Shown: in pieces, positions 1 to 10,190 of the stretch
Layout: each line of letters opens with the position of its first letter
Numbering within the stretch: the first letter of the stretch is position 1
Source of the DNA: Cristatella mucedo
Taxonomy: Eukaryota > Bryozoa > Phylactolaemata > Cristatellidae
Length of the DNA stretch: 64,000 nucleotides
Reading direction: 5' to 3'
Assembly: GCA_009760855.2 (NCBI GenBank)
Contig: WPIO01000039.1
Span: 121,001 to 185,000 of the forward strand
Program-made: the position numbers and the translations under genes
Notes under the pieces: generated by a model
The model's input: the letters and a program-made list of their open reading frames with translations, nothing else
Database searches by the model: none
Told to the model about the DNA's origin: nothing

Positions 1-861
1 ACAAATTTCAGAAGTCATGAACCGTATTGCTCTGCGATCGTTCAAACTAGCTGTCAGAACATGCTATATCTAACTGCCTGTGCACTGTCAGTAACCATAA
101 TCTAACTTACTGTCTAGCAAGGTATGCATGCAAACAAGCGCTTCAAAGTAAGCCAAAAGGTCCTGGTAAAAGTGAATTCAAGCAAAAAAAGAGCACGAGC
201 CATCTGCTAAAACGACCGAAATATTATGATATCAAAGCTTGAAATTTTAGTCCGACGCGACATGTTTACACCACCATGTCGTCTCCTCCAAAGTCAGCGA
301 TAAATGGAGTCATTGTGAGTGTCAGCATTCAGCTGTCCTTGCCAATCTCTCAGCTAGAATTCCTGTACTAGAGGTTAAACCTCAACTGAGAAGAGCATTA
401 GACGAGCTTAATTAACAAATGCTTAATATCTAGCAATAAACATATGAAAATACGTGATACGAATACCTAATTTACAAATTTAAGGTCTACTACTGTTGGA
501 TATTGATGAGAAAGCACTCTCAGGCTCCACTGAATGACGATTATTTCAGTTTTTGGAACAACCCCACGCTAAGCACACAAGGCTTGTAATAAGTCTGCTC
601 TATCGATTTGCTTATCTCACGATAAACATGTCTTGTTGCGACTGCACTGCATGTATGCCTAGGCAATCGCAACCACGAGGCGAGAGCATCTGTTACATCT
701 GCCAACATCGTTTTAGAACACATATTCAACAGTACTCAAAGGATTGTAATTTCCGGTTGTCAGACGCTAACCATTACTAATATTTCATCTGCACACTGAC
801 ACGAACGCTGCACTCCGATTCGCTAGCGTCTCGACTCACACCTTGCAACAGTAACTCTAAA
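1..861. other. No gene recognised
   Basis: AT-rich, short frames only. No repeat family of this window was seen. Confidence 0.5.
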
Positions 862-1038
862 TATACTAGCTGATTTAATGGCCTCTTTTTGCATAGTGCA
901 GGAAGAGTCTTATGGGCTATCACCACTGACCGCTTACACCTCTAATAAATGATCGCCCACCGAAGGATTCGAACCCATGAACTCGGTTCCGAGATCGAGG
1001 TGCAATGGCAGGCAGCTGCACCGCCATCGGCTAGGGTA
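862..1038 (-). mobile_element. SINE1 copy (tRNA-derived), degenerate
   Basis: On the minus strand it has a B-box-like GGGTTCGAATCC, then GGGCGATC, and ends with an AATCAGCTAG-type tail. It matches the copies near 7.2, 25.8, 46.2 and 56.8 kb. The 5' part is diverged. Confidence 0.7.
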
Positions 1039-2014
1039 GGTAGTAGATGGCCTAGCAATCAACACACTACTACTAAATTTTTGCTATATTTACGTCCATT
1101 TACTCAACCATATTTAAGAAGCTCAATGATATCATTGTAAGCATGCTGCTGAGCCTATTGTCGTCAAAGCTAACGTCGACCTCTACTTGATACACTAACT
1201 TATTTTTATCGATGGTATCGTGCAGACCAACGTTATCGGAGCTAATTTTGCAGACACTACAAGGAAATGTGGAGGCCTTCTTAGTGAAAGAAAACTGGTT
1301 GCCGGTAGCGATTTTGAACGTGCGAAATCTAAGAATTCATCCACTGACATATCATAACAACCCAAACTTGAAAGCTGAGGTATACGGTTGTTAATGACAG
1401 TGCGATCTTGTCGTTCTGTGAAATTGTTATTTGAAATCAATCTTGTCTCGATATTCACGTCAGGTGCTCTCAGGCAGATAATTTGATCACTTGCACACCT
1501 CGGTGATATTTGTCCTCCTGTTGTTGACTTTTATTATCGCAGCGAGAGCTCTTGCATTGGCAGGCGTGGGGAAAAGTGAAGAGGTCTGATCAGGCCAACA
1601 GAAGGCAGAGTAGGCCGCGTCCGTTCGGCCCAAGCGATAGAAGAGTAGCCTTGATCGCCGTGGCAGGACGGATGTGGGTTCATGCTTGCCCGACCTGTGC
1701 TGAGCTGCCTTCGCATACATGGGCAAGGATAATCTTGGGTTGCCAGCCTTACGAGCAGGATCCTTCTCTTAGCCAGTCCAAGTTGAGCAACAATGATGGG
1801 CTTTAGGCCTAACTAGTGTCGACCGATGCTGCAGGCTCTCCGAACTGGACGCGATGTTCTTCCTTGCAACCTCGTCGATATAGCAGCAATCGTCCGTACA
1901 GATCATTGCTCCAGTGAGCCAAGTAGACAGAGTGTTTCATTAAGGAGGCTTCTGATAGCAATAAAATGATTTGAGACTTTCGCAAGCTCATTCCTAGAAC
2001 AGCTAATACTGCAA
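1039..2014. other. No gene recognised
   Basis: Short frames only, on both strands; none shows a known motif. No repeat of the families seen elsewhere was recognised. Confidence 0.5.
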
Positions 2015-2385
2015 CGTTAACTAAGGCGTATGCTCCCAAAGCCTGGAAATCCCTCCCGACCTGCGTCAGAACATCCCCTGACCTGACCACATTTAAAAGA
2101 AACTTAAAAACACACCTATTTAGGACAGCATCTAGTGGGTCCCTGTGATTCGTCCTTCACGTGCTTATGCGTGCTGACACTGTGCATGCTGCCACTAACC
2201 GCATTTGCATGCTGACCCTGTGCATGTCACCCCTAACCATGTTATTCATTTTGTTTGTTTTTCAAGCATGATTTTACTTACCATTCAATTGCATTTACCT
2301 TTGCAGCAAATGTAAAGCACCTAGAAGGAGATTAAGTTCTCTGAGGGCGCTTTATCAAGTACATTATTATTATTATTATTATTAT
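2015..2385 (+). mobile_element. LINE A 3' end (CR1/L2-like), 5'-truncated
   Basis: Starts within the extreme C-terminus of the RT protein (codons for YAPKAWKSLP and TSPDLTTFK), followed by the 3' UTR with GTGCTGACACTGTGCATGC blocks. The AGCACCTAG...GGGCGCTTT hairpin and an (ATT)n end at about 2,364-2,385 follow. Confidence 0.85.
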
Positions 2386-2492
2386 AAGGCCCTCGCGCCT
2401 GTCAGGCCAAACAAGGAGCTGGTCTGGCAGTCCAACCCTGAAACCACGTGCCCCCCATAACTATACGTCAGCCCATGATATGCTTGAAACTC

Positions 2493-2620
2493 AGCGAATA
2501 GGCTTCCTGCTCTCCCCCCATTGCTCAGGCCAGTTTCCTGTGCCCAAATGCCCAGGCCGGCTTCATGTGCCCCCATGCCCGCTGCCGGCTTCCTATGCCC
2601 TAATGCTCAGGCCCATAATG
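2493..2620 (+). repeat. Short minisatellite, ~27-31 bp unit, ~4 copies
   Basis: Diverged direct repeats of GGCTTCCTGTGCCCxxATGCCC-like units, each beginning near GCTCAGGCC or GCCCAGGCC. No coding role is visible. Confidence 0.6.
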
Positions 2621-2945
2621 ACATTCCAACGACTGGGATTGGGAAGAGATCGCTCGTCACAGCTTTCGCTTTGTCTTTGCAAATGGTCTTGTATGTGCTC
2701 ACGAACTCAATTGTGCGTCACTAAATGTTGAACAAGAGTCTCGCCTTGAGCGGGAATGATAACTTCAGCTCCGGAGTGCCGGCCCACTGCTCTACCGATA
2801 GACACTGAAGCGTCTGTCCACACTACTGTTCTTACGGCATTCAATACAGGTAGTCAGATGACCCCAGAGCAATTTGTACCTGCCACGTGACCCTTAAGCA
2901 CTTAAAATAATGCGGAGATCTTCAAAGGATTGCTACATTCAAAGT

Positions 2946-4878
2946 GTTTGCGATTGTACCTGCGCGATTAGTTGAAAGGATTTGATTGCACTTTCAACAC
3001 AGCGGGCTGTGACAGGTAAGATATCTTATCTTGGCCCAGTCACTTTCCAGTGATTTGCGATAGACCATAATGAATTGCCGTATTTTCTCGTGCCATTGTC
3101 GTCGATTGCCAAGTATTGCCCAAGATTGTAAGGTCAGAGCTGGTTGAAAGGGTTGAAAGTATGTGTATACACAGTGAGATGTTTCGTGAAATGAGAATTG
3201 GAGCTAGGTGCAGCCATTTTCTCGTCGATTTGCGACGGATTTCGGTATTGGTCCATGCCATTGCTGTCGATTGAAGTGTATTGTTGACAATTAACGTGCA
3301 AAATAGCTTAAAAGTCCTGCGATATCACTTGTATCACAAAGAAATGCGAAATGCGATGACAATCGGCACTTCGAGCAGCCAATTTAGTGTCAACTTGCCA
3401 CGGAGTATAGTGGGTTACTGCTTTGACCCGAGCCGTTGCCGTAGATTGCCATGCATTCCCCAAGATTGTACGAGCGCACTTGCTTAAAATGATGCTGTTG
3501 ACTTCAGTCAGCGCGCTTTGTAACATGCATTACAAATTGGAGCTTTGCGAAACCGATTTCAGGGCATTTTGCATCAGATTGCTGTAAATTGAGGTACTTG
3601 CCCGGGCCATTGCAGTCAACTGCAGTACATTGCTGCCGAATGATCAAAGCGATTGTAGCAAAATTGTGGGATTACACAATAACCAAAAATTAGAGCAACG
3701 TGCAATAATTATTAGAGCTTAAAGTGTACGTATTCTGGTCATTTTGTGATAGGTTGCGATTCATTGACGTACTGGCCCGGGTAGTTGCAGTCGATTGCAG
3801 TGCATTGCTGCAAAATGACCGAGGCAATTACAGTGAAGTTATACAAGTACACAATAACCGAAGAATAGAGCAGCGTGCAATCGTAATTAGAGCTTCTAGT
3901 CCACGAGTTCTGGTCGTTGTTTAGCGGATTGCAGCGGATTTCGGTTGATTGAGGTGGATTGCTGTATGGGACCGGGTCGTTGCAGTCAATTGCAATTCAT
4001 TGCATGGGAGCGCGTCTGTTTAATGGAGCAAAGTTTTATGGACTCACTTTGAACTGAGTCTAGTCCTATATGTAATGTCAATTAGAGCTTCGCGATGGCG
4101 GTTTGACGATGATTTGCCGTGGAATAAAGTGGATTGCGGTAGTTTTCCAGGTCATTTCAGGCGATTGCCGCCCATTGCCACAGTGCGAGGATGCACAATT
4201 CTTTTAATTATACGTGGTTGTGCACACAGCGTGGTGGAATTTTATATGCAATAAAAACTGGAGCTCGGCGCAATGTATTTCGATTTTGTATGCGGTGGAT
4301 TCTGTGGATTGAAGTGGATTGCGGTATTGGCCCGGGTTACTGCAGTCGATTGCAGCGAATAGCACGAGAACGGCTGTGCCAATGCAAGTGAAAATTTCTT
4401 AATGCAACTTTTATCAAAGATTTTGCTGTCATATGCAATCAAAAAAGGAGCTTTTTGACCAGGATTTCTTTCGTTGCATGGTGGAATGCACTAAATTGCG
4501 GTGGATTGCGGTATTGGCGTGGGTCACTGCAATCTTATTTCAGTGGACTTCGTGAGAACGCGTGAGCGGAATCGCGAGCAATTTTCTGGGTACATTCTAC
4601 GTGTAGCTTAGTTTGATATTCCAAACTTTTTAGAGCTGCGCGCTGCTGATTTGTGGTGGATTTTATGGGAACTAGAATGGATTGCGGTGGATTGCGGTAC
4701 TAGCGTCCGGCGTCAAAGCTCATTTGCATTAGTTCGCGTGCGAGCAGCGACATGAAATTTGGTGGACAGATAAATTCGAATGTATACTACAATGTCAGCA
4801 CAAATTTTGAGCTCGGCAATGCTTACGTCTGGTCGTTGCTAGCCTAATTAGAGCGGATTGCAGTAATTCGTTGAACCC
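2946..4878 (+). repeat. Left inverted-repeat arm: ~180-bp diverged tandem array with ATTGC ladder
   Basis: About eleven units. A CCCGGGTCATTGCAGTCGATTG-like block recurs near 3088, 3252, 3428, 3601, 3778, 3971, 4148, 4331, 4519 and 4703, spacing 164-193 bp. Each unit also has a TTAGAGCTT / TTGGAGCTT block (about 3193, 3534, 3711, 3888, 4080 and 4258). Within a unit, GATTGC or CATTGC boxes repeat about every 10 bp. Units differ strongly from each other, but the whole arm aligns in reverse complement with 60,320-62,640. For example, 3283-3402 against 62301-62182 agree at 112 of 120 positions by eye. Confidence 0.9.
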
Positions 4879-5597
4879 GGCTTAAGCAACGGCAGCCGAA
4901 GCACGCAACCCCATTTTGCGAAAGTCTTACGAAATGTAAGGCATTTCAGTTGATGAGCTATTTTGCAGAGCAGCATTGCAACAAACATACACGCAGGGCA
5001 GAATATAGTACACGACGAACCCGACCTGTCGGTTGAGGCGAACGATGCACCGATATTCGCAGCGATTAATTAGCTGCGGTTATATAGTGCTTGTTTAACC
5101 AATAAAAGTTCCAAGAATGAATCAATCGCCGACGTTACGTGAATTGGTGAACTGTTATTCCGACGGAAGCTACCGTAACCCGCACGACTAAGTTCGTTCT
5201 TCTGCGAGGAAAACGTATAAGGAATGCACGGCCACGATATCTGCAATGGTACGGCAGCGGCCACAGGACGCAGAAGCGAATGCTGGGATTGCCTCCTCCT
5301 CTCGACGTCCACCAAATACCATCGCTTCCGACGACTAGCGTCCCACCGGAGAGCTGTTTCTATTTGCAAGAAAGCTAGCGTCTCGTGACCGCATTACTAA
5401 ACTGAATGCTGTCTGTGACCCCAAGTGCATACTAATTTTCCTCCAGTCGCATGCCTGTAGTTATAAGTTACTCCTCTGCGCCCAGGCCCTGTAGGACTAA
5501 ATAAATTTTTAACGTTCTAGCCCATACTGGTGGCAACACATTGACGAAGATTATATTGGAAGTTTCATAGAGTCTCTGTACTACAGCCAATGTAAAT
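4879..5597. other. No gene recognised
   Basis: Unique-looking sequence between the repeat arm and a TIR element. The longest frame is about 99 codons on the minus strand (5070-5369), with no motif recognised. Confidence 0.5.
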
Positions 5598-6420
5598 ACG
5601 GCGATACCTCGGCTTACGAGTATTTCGAGATACGAACTGTCTCTCGGCCGATTTTTTGCTTTGAGAGCTAAACTTTGGATGACGAGCCAGCTTCGGATAC
5701 TCCACCACTAGTTGCCGCAGCGAACGTCATGCTGCATAGGGCTACTCAAACCAATAAAGGTAAGGCAGCGAACGACGTTCCGTTGCAAGACGCTGCCCTA
5801 CGACCTGGGTTTGACGCCAAGGGCAGGCCTGTTGGTTCGCTCAGAGACAGACTCGAGCGAGCCATCTTGGTGCTTGGACGCACAAGATCGCCAGACTCTG
5901 GTGTTAAATCCGAATACAGCACGAACAGCTTAAGTACGTACTGTACTTTATTTAGGCAATATCATCGTGTGAAAGTTCATCGCATAACTGATAACAATCA
6001 GCGCATTCGCATAAACGCCCAGCCAATAAACTGAAAGAGAGGAAAGCCCGGGGCAAAAAGGGCAAAAATTGGCGAATAAGATTCAGATATTCGTTTCAGC
6101 CTTTCACCTCTAACTCTGTTAGCATCTTCAAGTCGTCTGATCTCCCAAGTTACTCCTGTGCGTTAGGATTGATTAAACCCATTTATTGCAAGACATTCTA
6201 TTCTATTGTATTGTTTCTTTTAAAACATGCGTTATTTATAAAGTCATTTTTTTAATGTAAAAACTTTTGTCAACAAATCGCAGCGTTTTTGGGGGGTCGA
6301 TTACGGCTTAATGGCATTTCAATTTATTTCAATGGGTAGAATTGATTTGACATTAGAGTAATTTGAGTTACGAGCTCCGGCACGGAACGAATAAAACTTG
6401 TAAGCTGAGGCACCATTGTA
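5597..6420. mobile_element. Non-autonomous DNA transposon, Tigger/pogo-like, ~820 bp, TA-flanked
   Basis: Imperfect terminal inverted repeats: GATACCTCGGCTTACGAGT at 5602-5620 against the reverse complement of ACTTGTAAGCTGAGGCACCA near 6396-6415, about 19 of 25 matching, each bounded by TA. The inner right end carries GGGGTCGATTACGGCTTAATGGCATTT and GGAACGAATAAAACTTG, the pattern usual at ends of Tigger/pogo-type elements. The only sizeable frame (5675-6034, 119 codons) shows no transposase motif, so the copy appears non-autonomous. Confidence 0.65.
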
Positions 6421-7150
6421 TTGATAAAAAATAGTCGTGTACGAGTGTCAGAACAAAGCAGACGATCGCCTGCCCACATCTAGATTCATCTGTCCGAATT
6501 AGAGTAAACAGTGACGCTCAATTAATCTTGGGCACGGAGGTACGCTGTATTTCCATACCACAAACAAAGTCCTGCGTCGAAAGGCACTGTCTGCCACCCC
6601 GCCTGAATAGCACTTTTCGCTGGCATTTAGTCTGGCGTTAAGTTGTGACTCGCTGGCTACGGTCGCTTCTCGGAAGGAGGCCGTGCTGCTCCTGGGAAGG
6701 AAGGAAGGGCCAAGCGGACCCAGATAAGAGGGTTCCAACGTTGACACGGGGGACAGCGGTTGTGTCCCGCTGCACTGCAAGACTCTGAAGAATTTACGTC
6801 TGCTGCTGGAGCCCGCTACGCTGTTTGTGTGCCGTCGCTTAACTTCACGATTCACGATGGCGAAAAGCCTTCTGCAGATCACCCGCTGCACGTGCACCTA
6901 CTGAGCCGCTGCCTGATTGCAACTCGACTTCGGGTTGCATGCCGCCTAACCATAGATTATCACGTCAGACAATGCCAGCAGATTTCATCTTGAAACCGCG
7001 AACCATCCTTAGCTACCGTATTTATGAATAGTCGATCCTTCCATAAATCTAATGATTTAAACTATCGACTTTTAGAGGCCTACCTGCTGTAACTTGTAAG
7101 ATCAGACTAAGACAGATGGCGTTTGCCTGCCACCGGCCAAATGATGTGTT
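6421..7150. other. No gene recognised
   Basis: A 132-codon minus frame (6499-6897) has no recognised domain, repeat or conserved motif, and is probably chance. Confidence 0.45.
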
Positions 7151-7334
7151 GGTGAGCCGTGATGGCACACTAGGTAAGGCAGTTGCTTTCACGACCTCGG
7201 TCCCGAGGTCTTGGGTTCGATTCCTACTGCGGGCGATCCTCTATCGCCACTGCAAGCGGTGGTGATAGCCTTAAAGGCTCTTCTGTTGCTATACAAAAAA
7301 GAGGCTTTTTAATCAGCTAGGATTTATTTATTTG
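7151..7334 (+). mobile_element. SINE1, tRNA-derived, near full length
   Basis: Begins GGTGAGCCGTGATGGCACAC, has A-box-like CACTAGGTAAGG and B box GGTTCGATTCC, then a tRNA-unrelated body (GGCGATCC...CGCCACTGCAAGCGG) and a tail AATCAGCTAGG(ATTT)n. One of five copies in the window; the ATTT tail differs from the ATT tail of LINE A. Confidence 0.85.
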
Positions 7335-10166
7335 GTAACCTGAAAGTTAGAGAAGCCGGGTGCTCAAAAAGAAACATTGAAGCCCAGCTCAATGCTTTGA
7401 CTGCTGCTGGTGATCGGCGTGGATGTAGAGAATACAGATACAATCGCTGATTCGATAAAGGCATATCAAAATTCTCCAACGTCACTCTCTTTAATAGCCT
7501 GAACAAGTGGCAGAGCCTAGATTTGGCACCTATCATGCAGCACTACGTTAGGGTCTTTTTGCCAGCTTCGGAGCAGTGACGTAATAGTGGGGAAGCTCAG
7601 GCCTAGTTCACCTTGATTAGGGAATCAACGTATGAGCCGACACAATTGCATCAATGCTCAGTTAGTTAGTGAGCATACTTCTTTCAAACGGTGCACCGGC
7701 TTTTGCAAGAGTAACTTGTTGGTCGGTAAAGTGTGTTAGCCTGATAGATAAGCTGTAAATGTCATAACCTTGATCAGCACTTTACCTTTGGCTGCCGACC
7801 TCGGTGCAGCTCCAACAAACTTTAGCGAATGTATTACCCTTTAATGTCCTCCTGCACTCGAGATTAATAATTATGGCTGTTTGATTTGTGCTACTGCCTG
7901 TCTGCTAACGGCTGGGCCTTTTTATTGAACTTATTGCTAGGTCTTTTGGCGAGAATTCATTATAGTAGGTCAAAGCTGCTGGGTCAGGGTGGAGAGCAAT
8001 AATACTCCACGTGCAGTGGCTGTGCTGGTGAGTCGAGCTCTTACGGAGCGGGAATACATTGCAATAGACATGCTGTGGACGTGCTTTTTTCCGAACAGAT
8101 TACGGTGAGGATGGATGTGCTCATGCGACTCTTAAGATGTCATCAGGTAAACAATTTAACTTGTTCATTCTTTGTTAAAAATAGTGATTCAATATTCACC
8201 TGTGCCTAAAGTAAGCGGCATAAAAGATGTCGTACCACCTACACTTGGAGTCTGAGCTCAAAGGAATATTATATAAATTATATAATAGGGAAAATAATAA
8301 GGAATATTATACAAAAATTATATTACTTAAATATTAGAACTCTGATTTTTCTCCTTGGCAATGTGTGGACGTCAAATTCTTGTTGAAGTATTCCACTTGT
8401 GTCCTCAGACAGTTGTTCCAAAATACCTACGACGCTGTTCAGTCTATCATTGATAGCTTCCACTCTTGCACTCCACCTTGTTGAAGAGTCACGCTTGACA
8501 GTGATGGCTAAGACTTTCTTCAGTTTTTCCTATCTCAGAGTTGATCTTGAAAAGAATAAGTAGGTGCTCTCTATTGTTCCAAAAAAAGGTAATGACAACA
8601 GAATCTTAACTTGCAGCATGTTCTCCTGTGACGTTCAAGCTATGGTTATCATAGTTTACACAAATTGCCTACTCACATCTGAACAGCACTCTCGTCAGAC
8701 ACCTGAATAGTGGCCAGACATGGCGGCTGAGTTGTCTTAGCGAAGCCAGTTAATTAAGCCTAGCTTGTGTGTTCTAATACTGTGTCGGTGCTCAGGCAAG
8801 GCTGAGCTGGCTCCTCTTGCAGTGGTGTAGCAGGCCGGGCGCCGAGGCCCTTGATGCGACGCAGCCTGTGCCTGTGGCAGGCACGATGGGAGAGTGCACG
8901 AGGTCGGTTGGAACGCGGATGGGGCGAATGGCCGAGTACTTGTTGAGCTGCGAGCGCCAGCCGAATGAATGAATTTACGGCGGTGAAAGTCCGTGTCGTC
9001 GCATATGGGCCGCCAAAGCAAAGCGCCAGCGTGGTCCAAGTCTTTAAACATGCTTAAATAGCTCATCCAGCAATAGTCGTCAATTGAAACGACGATTGGT
9101 ATTTTCACGTTTACAAAAATATGCACAATCCAGTTTGCTTTTGGCGCCCCCTGGCCTTGGCGCCTGTGGACATCTGTCCCCTGCCCACCCCTTGTCTCGC
9201 CGCCCCCCCCCCTGCTCCTGCCTCTCAGTCATAGCCCGGGGTGCTCATACTTCACGACCCGGATCGTGAGTTCCGAGCCCTGCAATGGGCGATACTTTCA
9301 TGCCCAAGCAAGCCAGCAGTGGTGGTACCTGTTGAGGCTCTACTGCCGCTGTAAAAGTGAGGCAGCTAAATCTGCTGGACTTAACAACTCTACCAGAGAT
9401 TTCTGATCTAGCAAGATCAATGTGGCAATCGTACACAAGCTGCAGTTCACGTTGGCTAATTGGCCACCCCCTCCCTGCTCTGCTTGTCGGCCACCCTCTG
9501 CTCTGTTCGACGGCCTGCTGAAGCTGCTTACAACGTGATGCGAACGCCATTCCGTCGTAGAGTAGCCCAGCGATGTTGGCTGGCTGCTGAGGGGCGGGGT
9601 AGTTAGTGTGCAGCTGCCAGTGCTGTGTGCTGCATACATGCTCAGCTGTGTGCACAAATAAATTACCAGCGAGAATGCATTTATTAGGTAGGCTGCCAGG
9701 CCCGGAGCATGCAGGCAGGCCCAATACGCGACCCAAAAGGCAGTGAACAATAACGACTCAATCAGCTCGTGATCACCTCTGCACGTGTATTTATGCTCGG
9801 TTTTCGCCTTTACGTGTTAGCTCCTCACACCCTGCTGGAGCCTGCTTGAGCCGCTGGCGTCGCCGAGAAACGATGCACTAAGCGCAACCTTTGCAAATGA
9901 CACTAAGTCGTCAGATAAGCCTTGAGAATGCAGTATTTTGGAATGAGTCGTCAAAGCAGGAGATGAAAGGCATTGAATCGATTCACCACACAAGTGGTCA
10001 GGCTTTGAATAGAACGACTTTTCTCAAAACCTGCTCTTAAATTGAAAGAAGTCTCCTAAGCAAGCAATCAATGACAAGCAATTGGAGCCAGAGTGCAGCA
10101 ACATTACGCTGAGGCGGGTCGAAGAGGCTGAAAATCCCCTTGACCTTGACGTAGGTGGCGAAATCG
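7335..10166. other. Intergenic region downstream of catalase; nothing recognised
   Basis: No exon of a known family was found. Short AT-rich direct repeats (AGGAATATTATA) lie near 8,268-8,330 and a poly-C run near 9,205-9,214. Frames of 129-163 codons at 8,737-9,750 (minus) overlap each other in different frames and show no motif. Confidence 0.5.
9680..9685 (-). terminator. Possible poly(A) signal downstream of catalase
   Basis: AATAAA on the minus strand, about 480 bases past the catalase stop. The position is plausible, but the motif is common and nothing else here supports a 3' end. Confidence 0.2.
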
Positions 10167-10190
10167 TCACAGATTGGAGCTCTCGGCGGC
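10167..10190 (-). CDS. CAT: Catalase last exon, 8 codons, PTS1-like SNL
   Basis: A pyrimidine-containing acceptor (TTCGCTTTGCAG) is followed directly by GCC GCC GAG AGC TCC AAT CTG TGA, in phase 0 with the donor at 10615. The peptide AAESSNL takes the place of the human C-terminus that ends AREKANL. It is assigned from splice signals, phase and the likely targeting tripeptide. It is too short for similarity to prove it. Confidence 0.65.
   Translation of the reverse strand, partial: AAESSNL

Noticed and set aside
7151-7334. A functional tRNA gene
   Set aside because: A- and B-box-like motifs are there, but the sequence does not close into a cloverleaf with an acceptor stem, and it continues into a SINE body and tail repeated elsewhere.
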